A DNA stretch of 15,104 nt, from assembly GCA_000435975.1 (NCBI GenBank), contig FR884124.1, forward strand, positions 3,086-18,189. The letters run 5' to 3'. This DNA is from Oscillibacter sp. CAG:241 (GTDB lineage Bacteria; Bacillota; Clostridia; Oscillospirales; Oscillospiraceae). Under the pieces are notes generated by a model. It worked only from the letters and a program-made list of their open reading frames with translations, had not been told where the DNA came from and ran no database searches. The position numbers and the translations under genes are program-made. Of this stretch, positions 6,253 to 12,580 are shown piece after piece. How positions within the stretch are numbered: the stretch's first letter is position 1; every line of letters begins with the position of its first letter.

Positions 6253-7232
6253 ATGGTCACATCGGTATAGTACCAGTGCAGGATATCCTGCCAGGTTTTG
6301 CCCTCTGCCGCCAGCTGGTTGGCCCCGTATTGGCTCATGCCCACACCGTGGCCGAAGCCGGTGACGTGAAACGTCACCCTGTCCGCCGCGGCCTCCGCAG
6401 TGAAGCACGCCGACCGCAGACCGTACAGGCTGCGGACCTCGGTCCCCTCCACGGTGACGCCGCCGATGGTCACGGTCTCCACCCGGCCGGAGGCATTTTC
6501 CGTCCGGCCTGTGATCCAGGTTTCCGGCGCCCCGGCAAAGGAGGCCTCCGGGTGAGCCGCCAGAAACGTCTGCTGGAACTCCGCCGCCGGCAGTTCCCTG
6601 ACGCTGTAGTAATTGGGCACAGAGCCTTCCCCTTCGGGGCTTTTCACGCTGTGCAGATACGGCAGGGTGGACACCCACACGTCTCCGGAGTTGGCGGTGA
6701 CTCCGGCGGAGGAGGAGTGAAACGCCGCCAGAATGGGCTGTCCGTTGTACAGGATCACCTGTCCGTCGGTGTCCCAGACGGCCTGCTGGACCTTGGCCTC
6801 GTATTCGGCGGCGTGCTCGCCCCATTTTTCCGCCGCCGCCTGGGCGGAGGTGTAGGCATTGCAGCAGTGATAATCCATGCACACATCAGCGTCCGGGTGC
6901 TCTGCCTTGCGGCCGGAGGCCATGTGGTAACAGATAAAGGTCCGCTCCGCCACGGCCTGGGCGTCCAGGGCCTGCTGGTGGAAGGAGGCAGGCATTTCTC
7001 CCCGGACCACCCCGGGCAGATACTCCGCCATGGTCATCTCCACCACCTGCTCCCCGTCCCACACCCGCAGCAGAACCGCCCCGTCGGCGGCGCTTTGTCC
7101 CGGGACTGTCCCGGTTTGTCCCGGGTCAGCATCCGGGACAGGCCGGGATGTCCCGGTGTCCTTCCCGGCGCCCAGCAGAGCCCCGCCAAACAGCAGCACC
7201 GTCAGCAAAAATCCCGCTGCCCAGTAACGCAT
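6237..7232 (-). CDS. spoIID: Stage II sporulation protein D (SpoIID), peptidoglycan lytic transglycosylase
   Basis: SpoIID is made in the mother cell and cuts glycan strands during forespore engulfment, with SpoIIM and SpoIIP. The 331-residue product has a membrane anchor at about 3-22, a Pro/Gly-rich linker, and the SpoIID/LytB domain from about 65 to 330. Visible motifs are YLPGVVRGEMPASFH with the catalytic Glu79, LDAQAVAERTF, the Cys/His cluster CMDYHCC (118-124; zinc is bound nearby in studied SpoIIDs), FHSSSAGVT (171-179) and GFGHGVGMSQYGA (292-304). The frame is open upstream to 7334, but the start at 7232 follows AAGGGGGG with suitable spacing and begins just before the anchor. It lies after the htrA terminator, so it is its own unit. 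Its linker DNA is packed with TGTCCCGG repeats. Confidence 0.9.
   Translation of the reverse strand: MRYWAAGFLLTVLLFGGALLGAGKDTGTSRPVPDADPGQTGTVPGQSAADGAVLLRVWDGEQVVEMTMAEYLPGVVRGEMPASFHQQALDAQAVAERTFICYHMASGRKAEHPDADVCMDYHCCNAYTSAQAAAEKWGEHAAEYEAKVQQAVWDTDGQVILYNGQPILAAFHSSSAGVTANSGDVWVSTLPYLHSVKSPEGEGSVPNYYSVRELPAAEFQQTFLAAHPEASFAGAPETWITGRTENASGRVETVTIGGVTVEGTEVRSLYGLRSACFTAEAAADRVTFHVTGFGHGVGMSQYGANQLAAEGKTWQDILHWYYTDVTIGPYG
7096..7156. repeat. Cluster of TGTCCCGG repeats inside the spoIID linker
   Basis: The 8-mer TGTCCCGG occurs at 7096-7103, 7107-7114, 7117-7124 and 7149-7156, with an inverted copy at 7133-7140. The first three are 10-11 bases apart. They encode the proline/glycine-rich stretch after the membrane anchor. 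Confidence 0.7.
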
Positions 7233-7288
7233 GTCCATCCCCCCTTCGTTTGGTGGCAGTCTATGCGGAGGCGGACGGCGGCAGAACC

Positions 7289-7323
7289 AAAAAAATCTCC
7301 CCGGCGGAAAACCGCCGGGGAGA
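7289..7323 (-). terminator. Intrinsic terminator of the RR-HK-htrA operon
   Basis: On the minus strand a perfect 12-bp stem (TCTCCCCGGCGG with CCGCCGGGGAGA, 7323-7312 and 7307-7296) with a TTTT loop is followed by seven T (7295-7289). It lies 14 bases after the htrA stop codon. Confidence 0.93.
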
Positions 7324-7337
7324 GTCGCTATCATCTG

Positions 7338-8732
7338 TTATCCGAAGCTGCGGTTGGACCGGAGGACTACCTCCACGTCGAACTGCTGGCCGTCCCGCAG
7401 GATGGTCAGGGTCACGGTATCGCCGATGACGTGGCTGCGCCGGACCGTCAGCAGGTCGCTGGTGACGGAAATGGACTGGCCATCCGCCGCCAGGATCACA
7501 TCGCCGGCCTGGATGCCGGCGTCGGCGGCGCCGGAGCCGCCGGACACCTCCACCACCTGGACCTGGGTGCCGCCTCCATCCTTTTCCACGGTGGTGACGG
7601 TGATGCCCAGGGAGGGAGCGCCCCGGTAGCTGCCGGTGGCAATGATGTCGTTGACCACGAAGCTGACGGAGCTGATGGGCAGAGCAAAGCCCAGGCCCTC
7701 CACGGTGGCCTCGGTATCGTCCGTGGTGCTCATTTTCAGGGTGTTGATGCCGATGACCTGGCCATAGGCGTTGATGAGGGGGCCGCCGGAGTTGCCGTTG
7801 TTCAGGGCGGCGTTGGTTTGCAGCAGGGTCATGGACTTGCCGTCTACTTCCACCGCCCGGTTGATGGCGGAGATGATGCCGTTGGTCATGGTGCCCCGCA
7901 GCTCCACGCCCAGGGGGTTGCCGATGGCGTAGGCCGTGTCGCCCACCTGCACCAGGTCGGAGTTGCCGAATTCCGCGGCAGGCAGCGGATTCTGGGGATC
8001 GGCCTTCAGAACGGCCAGGTCCTCCTCCTCGTCATAGCCCACCAGCTTCACGTCGTAGGTGACTCCGGTGTCCAGGGCCACCCAGCAGCTTTTGCCGCCG
8101 GAGATCACGTGGGCATTGGTGATGATGTACCCGTCGGAGGTCATGATGACGCCGGTGCCGATGGAGGCGCCGTCTGCCTGCTCGGACACCACGGTGACCA
8201 CAGAGGGATTCACCTTGGCATATACCTCCTGAGCCGTCAGGGGCTGGCCCTGGGGGTCCTGGCAGGTCAGGCGCACGCCCTTATCCCCCTGGATGCGGGG
8301 GATGGTGGTGGCCTTGCTGCCGAAAATGTCCACAATGCTGCTGGGGTTGTCGCCGTCGCCGTCGGGCAGGGGCCGCTGCTGGCCGCCGCGCCCGGCGAAG
8401 ATCGCCGTCAGCACCACCGCCGCCACGGTCACTGCCACCACCGCCAGGGAGATCCACAGCCACAGGCGGCTGCGGCGCTTTTCCTTTTTGGCGGCCTGCT
8501 TCCAGACGCTCTGGGGCATGGGGGTGCGCTGGACATAGTAATTGACCACCTCCCGGCCCTCAGGCTCCTTGGGGGTATACCAGGAGACGATCTCCTCCGG
8601 CTCCTCCCATTCCGGATTATCCGCCGGGGCAGGACTCTCCTGGGGGACTGCCGGGGTCTCCGCCGGAGTCTCGGGGTCCTGGGGCCGGATTTTGGGGTCC
8701 TGGGGCCGGATCGGGTTGTTTTCGTCAAACAT
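7338..8732 (-). CDS. htrA: HtrA/DegP-like membrane-anchored serine protease with PDZ domain
   Basis: HtrA proteases degrade or refold damaged proteins outside the membrane. The product (464 residues) has a Pro/Glu-rich cytoplasmic N-terminus with a repeated IRPQDP, one membrane span (about 90-112), an S1C protease domain and a C-terminal PDZ domain (about 365-460). The catalytic triad is complete: His in TNAHV (208), Asp in EEDLAVLK (238) and Ser in NNGNSGGPL (315). Two starts are possible. ATG at 8750 overlaps the kinase stop in ATGA but lacks a ribosome site; ATG at 8732 has AGAGGA nine bases upstream and is preferred. It is the third gene of the RR-HK-htrA unit, an arrangement reminiscent of CssRS control of HtrA and of the walRK operon ending in htrC in Bacillus. 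Confidence 0.93.
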   Translation of the reverse strand: MFDENNPIRPQDPKIRPQDPETPAETPAVPQESPAPADNPEWEEPEEIVSWYTPKEPEGREVVNYYVQRTPMPQSVWKQAAKKEKRRSRLWLWISLAVVAVTVAAVVLTAIFAGRGGQQRPLPDGDGDNPSSIVDIFGSKATTIPRIQGDKGVRLTCQDPQGQPLTAQEVYAKVNPSVVTVVSEQADGASIGTGVIMTSDGYIITNAHVISGGKSCWVALDTGVTYDVKLVGYDEEEDLAVLKADPQNPLPAAEFGNSDLVQVGDTAYAIGNPLGVELRGTMTNGIISAINRAVEVDGKSMTLLQTNAALNNGNSGGPLINAYGQVIGINTLKMSTTDDTEATVEGLGFALPISSVSFVVNDIIATGSYRGAPSLGITVTTVEKDGGGTQVQVVEVSGGSGAADAGIQAGDVILAADGQSISVTSDLLTVRRSHVIGDTVTLTILRDGQQFDVEVVLRSNRSFG

Positions 8733-8746
8733 AGCAATGGTTCCTC

Positions 8747-10216
8747 TCATGTATTCCGCATGGGGTGGGCCAGCTGAACGGTGAAGCTGAAGGAGGTGAC
8801 GCCGTTTTCGCTGGTAACGGAAATTTTCTCTTTGTGCTGGGACAGGATGGTCTTGACCACATACAGGCCCAGGCCGTAGCCGTCCTTGTCCTCGCTGCGG
8901 GATTTATCGGACTTGTGGAAGCGCTCGAACAGCAGGGGGATCTCCTCCGGGGGGATGGTGTGGCCGGTGTTGCGCACCGTTACCACCGCCTTGTCGCCGC
9001 CGGTCTCCGTCAGCCCCAGGTACAGGGTGGAGCCCGGGGCCGCGAACTTGGTGGCGTTTTCCAGCAGGTTATAGATCACCTGGGTAATCAGGTCGTTGAC
9101 TCCCTGGACCATGACGGAATCCTCCGGAATGTCCGCCTCCACGTCCAGGCCCCGGTCCGTGATCTTCTGCTCCATGGACAGCAGGGCCAGGCGCATGCTC
9201 TCGCACAGGTCGAAGTCCTCCTTCTTCATGTCCTGCTGGGACTGGATGCGGGAGATATCCAGCATCCGCCGCACCAGGCGGCTGAGACGCCGGCTCTCGT
9301 CGGAGATGATCTGGAGATACTTTTTCTCCTTCTCCGGGGGAATGGTTCCGTCCAGGATGCCGTCGGTATACCCGGCAATGGTGGTCATGGGGGTTTTCAG
9401 CTCGTGGGAGATGTTGGCAATGAAGTCGCTGCGCTGGCGCTCCGTCTCCGCCAGGGAGTCGGCCATGTTGTTGAACGACGCCGCCAGCTCGCCGATCTCA
9501 TCGTTGCGGCCGGTGTCCTGCATGCGGACATCGAAATTCCCGGCGGCATAAGCCCGGGTGGCCCGGGCCATTTCCCGGATGGGCTGGATCTGGCGCATGG
9601 AGGTCAGGGAGCTGGCCACGAAGGAAATCAGCAGGATGATGGCCGACGTCATGAAGAACAGGCCGATGAAGGAGCGCCACATGCTCATCAGGGACCGGGC
9701 GTCCATCACCGCCAGCACCATGCCCACGGTGCTGCCGTCCTCCCGGGTCACGGGGACGCCCACCACAAACTGCTTCAGATCATATGCGCCGCCGATGCTG
9801 CTGCGGCCCTGGTAAAAGCCCTGATCGCCCAGGATGGCGTCCTGGATATCCTGGGGCACGGACACCACCTTGCCCCCCAGGCGCTGGTCGGAGGTCAGCA
9901 GGGCGTATCCCTCCTGGTTGCACAGAAGAAAATCCGCCTTGGTAAGGCCGGCGGCCAGAGCCACCAGGTTTTGCAGACTGGGGCTCTGGGTCTGGCCGTT
10001 GGAGGCCAGATAGTCCCCGGACATGTTGGCAATAAGCTCCGCATGCTGGCGCATCTCGCTGCGGCGCTCGGCCACGGTGTCGTTATAGCTCAGGCCATAA
10101 AACGACACGCCCAGCAGCAGCAGCGTCAGCAGCACCATCCCGGCCGTCAGCAGAAACTGCTGCCAGTACAGACTGTCGAACCGCCGCCGGAACTGGAAAA
10201 TCTTTTCCTGGCTCAT
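8747..10216 (-). CDS. Two-component sensor histidine kinase
   Basis: This 489-residue membrane kinase has a span at about 21-43, an extracellular sensor region of about 135 residues (45-178, PAS-like fold by pattern only), a second span at 183-203, a HAMP linker (about 204-258), HisKA with the phospho-acceptor His271 in SHELKTP, and a HATPase domain. The N box is NLLENATK (383-390), the G1 region is VRNTGHTIPPEEIPLLFERF, where Asn stands for the common Asp as in CusS/QseC-like kinases, and the G2 box is GYGLGL (446-451). There is no cytoplasmic PAS domain, unlike WalK or PhoR. The start overlaps the regulator's stop in ATGA, with GAGGT before it. The signal is unknown; envelope stress is inferred from the adjoining htrA. 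Confidence 0.95.
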   Translation of the reverse strand: MSQEKIFQFRRRFDSLYWQQFLLTAGMVLLTLLLLGVSFYGLSYNDTVAERRSEMRQHAELIANMSGDYLASNGQTQSPSLQNLVALAAGLTKADFLLCNQEGYALLTSDQRLGGKVVSVPQDIQDAILGDQGFYQGRSSIGGAYDLKQFVVGVPVTREDGSTVGMVLAVMDARSLMSMWRSFIGLFFMTSAIILLISFVASSLTSMRQIQPIREMARATRAYAAGNFDVRMQDTGRNDEIGELAASFNNMADSLAETERQRSDFIANISHELKTPMTTIAGYTDGILDGTIPPEKEKKYLQIISDESRRLSRLVRRMLDISRIQSQQDMKKEDFDLCESMRLALLSMEQKITDRGLDVEADIPEDSVMVQGVNDLITQVIYNLLENATKFAAPGSTLYLGLTETGGDKAVVTVRNTGHTIPPEEIPLLFERFHKSDKSRSEDKDGYGLGLYVVKTILSQHKEKISVTSENGVTSFSFTVQLAHPMRNT

Positions 10217-10893
10217 TTTACCTCGAACTTATAGCCCACGCCCCACACGGTTTTCAGGGCCCACTGGTCGGACACGTTCTCCACCTTTTCCCGCAGGCGC
10301 TTGATGTGGACGTCCACGGTGCGGGAGTCGCCGAAGTAGTCAAAGCCCCACACCTCGTCCAGCAGCTGGTTGCGGGTGTATACCCGGTTGGGGGTGGAGG
10401 CCAGGTGATACAGCAGCTCCAGTTCCTTGGGAGGCGTGTCGATCTTCTTGCCGTCTACCAGCAGCTCGTAGCTGTCCAGGTCGATGACCAGCTTGTCGAA
10501 CACCAGGCGCTTTTTCGTGTCGTCGGGGATCTCGCTGCGGCGGAGCACCGCGTTGATGCGGGCCATGAGCTCCTTCATCTCGAAGGGCTTCACCAGATAG
10601 TCGTCCGCGCCCATTTCCAGGCCGGTGATCCGGTCGTTGACCTCGCTTTTGGCGGTGAGCATGATGATGGGGGTCTTGGCCTTTTCCCGGATGTAGGCGC
10701 ACACGGCCCAGCCGTCCATCACCGGCAGCATGATATCCAGCAGCACCATGTCCGGGGCCTGCTTGTCGTATTCCTCCACGGCCTTGCCGCCGTCATAGGC
10801 GCTTCGGACCTCGAAGCCCTCTTTTTCCAGGTACATGCGGATCAGGTCGGAGATGTTGCGGTCATCCTCCACCACCAGAATGTTGCGTGCCAT
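10213..10893 (-). CDS. OmpR/PhoB-family response regulator
   Basis: This DNA-binding partner of the kinase has 226 residues. The receiver domain (1-115) has the acidic pair Asp10/Asp11, the phospho-acceptor Asp53 in LLDIMLP, Thr80 and Lys102 in LVKPF. The C-terminal winged helix (about 130-225) shows PPKELELLYHLASTPNRVYTRNQLLDEVWG, then RTVDVHIKRLREKV and the VWGVGYKFE end. The frame is open 39 codons further upstream, but the start at 10893 has GGGAGG eight bases before it and gives the family's usual MARNILVVEDD. It overlaps the kinase gene by four bases. A PhoP-box-like repeat upstream suggests autoregulation. Confidence 0.97.
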   Translation of the reverse strand: MARNILVVEDDRNISDLIRMYLEKEGFEVRSAYDGGKAVEEYDKQAPDMVLLDIMLPVMDGWAVCAYIREKAKTPIIMLTAKSEVNDRITGLEMGADDYLVKPFEMKELMARINAVLRRSEIPDDTKKRLVFDKLVIDLDSYELLVDGKKIDTPPKELELLYHLASTPNRVYTRNQLLDEVWGFDYFGDSRTVDVHIKRLREKVENVSDQWALKTVWGVGYKFEVK

Positions 10894-10936
10894 GCGCTCA
10901 GCCTCCCACTTGTGAGTATCGTTGATGCTTTCCTCT

Positions 10937-10965
10937 ATTATACCGCCCCGGATGGGGCTTTCCTG
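10937..10965 (-). promoter_or_regulatory. Proximal promoter of the RR-HK-htrA operon
   Basis: On the minus strand a perfect TATAAT (10942-10937) lies 44 bases before the start codon. The element 17 bases upstream is CAGGAA (10965-10960), a poor -35, which fits a promoter needing an activator. A GCCCC/GGGGC palindrome occupies the spacer. Confidence 0.5.
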
Positions 10966-10984
10966 AACTTTCTGTAAATTCAGG
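10962..10984 (-). promoter_or_regulatory. Candidate PhoP-type direct-repeat operator
   Basis: On the minus strand TTTACA (10978-10973), five bases GAAAG, then TTCAGG (10967-10962) resemble the TT(A/T/C)ACA-N5-TT(A/T/C)ACA pattern bound by PhoP/OmpR-type regulators; the second half is imperfect. It overlaps the weak -35 of the proximal promoter. The same bases also contain the inverted repeat CCTGAA-N11-TTCAGG (10962-10967 and 10979-10984). Confidence 0.35.
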
Positions 10985-10998
10985 GGCTTTGATGGTTC

Positions 10999-11027
10999 AG
11001 TATACCACATTTTCCCGGGGTTGTATA
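10999..11027 (-). promoter_or_regulatory. Possible distal promoter of the RR-HK-htrA operon
   Basis: On the minus strand TATACA (11027-11022), a 17-base spacer and TATACT (11004-10999) preceded by TGG form an extended -10 promoter upstream of the PhoP-like box. Confidence 0.4.
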
Positions 11028-11037
11028 GTCAGCTTGC

Positions 11038-11099
11038 CAAAAAAGAGCGGCAGCCTTTTTTGATAAGCTGAGGTCCCCCGGCTTTCCGCCGGGGGACCT
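11038..11099 (-). terminator. Double hairpin terminator after the second kinase gene
   Basis: A perfect 12-bp stem, AGGTCCCCCGGC/GCCGGGGGACCT (11071-11082 and 11088-11099), lies just past the kinase stop at 11109. It is followed on the minus strand by a second inverted repeat CAAAAAAG/CTTTTTTG (11055-11062 and 11038-11045), whose 3' arm supplies the U-run. Confidence 0.75.
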
Positions 11100-11108
11100 G
11101 GGAGGGGC

Positions 11109-12572
11109 TTATGCGTCGCTCTTGCGCTTGGTCTTGCCGTAGCCATAGCCGTAGCCGTAGCCGTAGCCATAGCCGTAACCGTAGCCATAGCCATAGCCGG
11201 AGGCGGAGCCCCGGACATTGGTGGCACAGTTGAACACGAAGCCAACCATTCGGGAATCGGCCCCGGCCAGGGCCTGGACCCCCTCGAAGATCTGGGTGGT
11301 GGCGGCAAAATCCTCGCGGATCACGTAGATGACCCGATCCACATGGCGGCTCAGGGCCAGGGCGTCGGCCATCATGGCACAGGGCGGGGTATCCAGCACG
11401 ATGTAATCAAACATGGGGCGCAGCGTGTTCATCAGCGCCTCCAGCTTGTCGTATTGCAGCAGGTTCATGGGGGTGTGGATGGGCTCGCTGCCGGCAAAGA
11501 CGTACAGGGACGTGTCCTCATAGCGCAGGAAGTGCACCTGGCCCAGGCTGCCGGACAGGCACTGGCCCAGGCCGTCGGAGGGCTTGGTCAGGCCCAGCAG
11601 GGCCTTGTCGCTGGGGCCCCGGAGGTCGCCGTCGATGAGCAGGACCTTCTTCCCCTCCCGGGCCAGGGACAGGGCCAGGTTCACGGACACGGAGCTCTTG
11701 CCCTCGGAGGGGATGGAGCTGGTGACCATGATGATCTTGTCCTGGGGCTTCAGCTGCCGCAGCAGCTTCAGCCGCAGCAGACGATATGCCTCGCAGAAGG
11801 CGCTGTCGGTCTGCATATGGGTGATGATCAGCCCCTGCTGGGGGCCGCTTTTGCGGCGCTTGGGCGCCGTGCGGGGAATGGAGGCCAGGCACGGCAGGCT
11901 CACCAGGCGCTTGACGTCGCCGGTGGAGGACACCGTCCGCCGCAGAGCGGCGGCAATGATCAGGACCGCCAGGTCCAGCACCAGGCCCAGGAATGCGCCC
12001 TTGACGGCGCTGCGGACCCAGGGATCGCTGTTGTACGGTGCGTCGGGCAGGGAGGGCTCCTGGTTCACCACCAGCTGCGTCTCGCCCAGCACCAGGCGGT
12101 TCACCTGGGGATATACGTCGATGACGGCCCGGAGGATGTCGTAGGCATCCTGGGCGCCGGGGCTTTCCACCGTCAGGACGAAGAAGCTGGTATCCGGAAT
12201 GGGCGAGGCGGAGATGCTGCCGTTGATGGAGGCGGTCCCCAGCCGCTGGCGCAGCAGCTCCTGCATCCGGTCGGAGGACAGAAGATAGGGGAAGGTATCC
12301 GTCACCTGCTGGGCGGCGGATTTGTTGTAATACTGGCTGTAGCTGGACACATCGGTGCCTCCGATAAAGCTCAGGCTCACGGAGAACACCGCCTCGGACC
12401 GGTACATGGGACGGAAGGTGCGGTGGGCCCGCCACCCCATCACGGCGGCGCACAGCACGATCAGCGCCAGGCACACGGGCCACAGCCGCCGCAGAGCCCG
12501 GAGCATCCGCCGCAGCAGGACGGACAGGTCGATGGCCTGCTCTTCGTTATTGGTATGGGTCGTATGTTCCAT
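11109..12572 (-). CDS. Fused Wzz-BY-kinase (second copy) with (GY)10 tail
   Basis: This 487-residue polysaccharide co-polymerase/tyrosine kinase would control polymer length and export at the membrane. A Wzz-type domain lies between spans at about 31-49 and 191-210. The kinase follows: EX2RX2R oligomerisation motif EAYRLLR (261-267), Walker A SSIPSEGKSS (285-294, Lys292), Walker A' LLIDGDLRGP (311-320) and Walker B IVLDTPP (391-397, Asp394). The C-terminus is a strict glycine-tyrosine alternation with ten Tyr (459-479), then KTKRKSDA; tyrosine-rich tails are the autophosphorylation sites of BY-kinases. A GTG 12 bases upstream is open, but GAGG is spaced correctly only for the ATG at 12572. 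In most Firmicutes the membrane part (CpsC/CapA) and kinase (CpsD/CapB) are separate; here they are one chain. It follows the first copy by eight bases. Confidence 0.92.
   Translation of the reverse strand: MEHTTHTNNEEQAIDLSVLLRRMLRALRRLWPVCLALIVLCAAVMGWRAHRTFRPMYRSEAVFSVSLSFIGGTDVSSYSQYYNKSAAQQVTDTFPYLLSSDRMQELLRQRLGTASINGSISASPIPDTSFFVLTVESPGAQDAYDILRAVIDVYPQVNRLVLGETQLVVNQEPSLPDAPYNSDPWVRSAVKGAFLGLVLDLAVLIIAAALRRTVSSTGDVKRLVSLPCLASIPRTAPKRRKSGPQQGLIITHMQTDSAFCEAYRLLRLKLLRQLKPQDKIIMVTSSIPSEGKSSVSVNLALSLAREGKKVLLIDGDLRGPSDKALLGLTKPSDGLGQCLSGSLGQVHFLRYEDTSLYVFAGSEPIHTPMNLLQYDKLEALMNTLRPMFDYIVLDTPPCAMMADALALSRHVDRVIYVIREDFAATTQIFEGVQALAGADSRMVGFVFNCATNVRGSASGYGYGYGYGYGYGYGYGYGYGKTKRKSDA
11136..11198 (-). 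repeat. Hexanucleotide microsatellite (GGCTAY)n encoding (GY)10
   Basis: Twenty-one codons alternate Gly and Tyr. Nearly all are GGC followed by TAC or TAT, giving a six-base period with only third-base changes. Any slip by one unit stays in frame and adds or removes one tyrosine. Confidence 0.9.
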
Positions 12573-12580
12573 AGTGCGCC

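Noticed and set aside
5565..8777. A 1070-codon open frame on the plus strand
   Set aside because: It runs antisense across ssb, rpsF, spoIID and htrA, all of which are clear genes. Its composition is rich in His, Gly and Ala, as expected of the antisense frame of GC-rich codons.
8765..10234. A 489-codon open frame on the plus strand, and a similar one at 11343-12614
   Set aside because: Both mirror real minus-strand genes (kinase and Wzz-kinase). Neither has a ribosome site or domain signature.
10894..11010. N-terminal extension of the response regulator by 39 codons
   Set aside because: The extra residues have no homology to receivers, and this stretch contains the promoter elements. The ribosome site fits the start at 10893.
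11136..11198. Regular short repeats as a CRISPR array
   Set aside because: The unit is six bases with no spacers and lies within a coding frame as Gly-Tyr codons.
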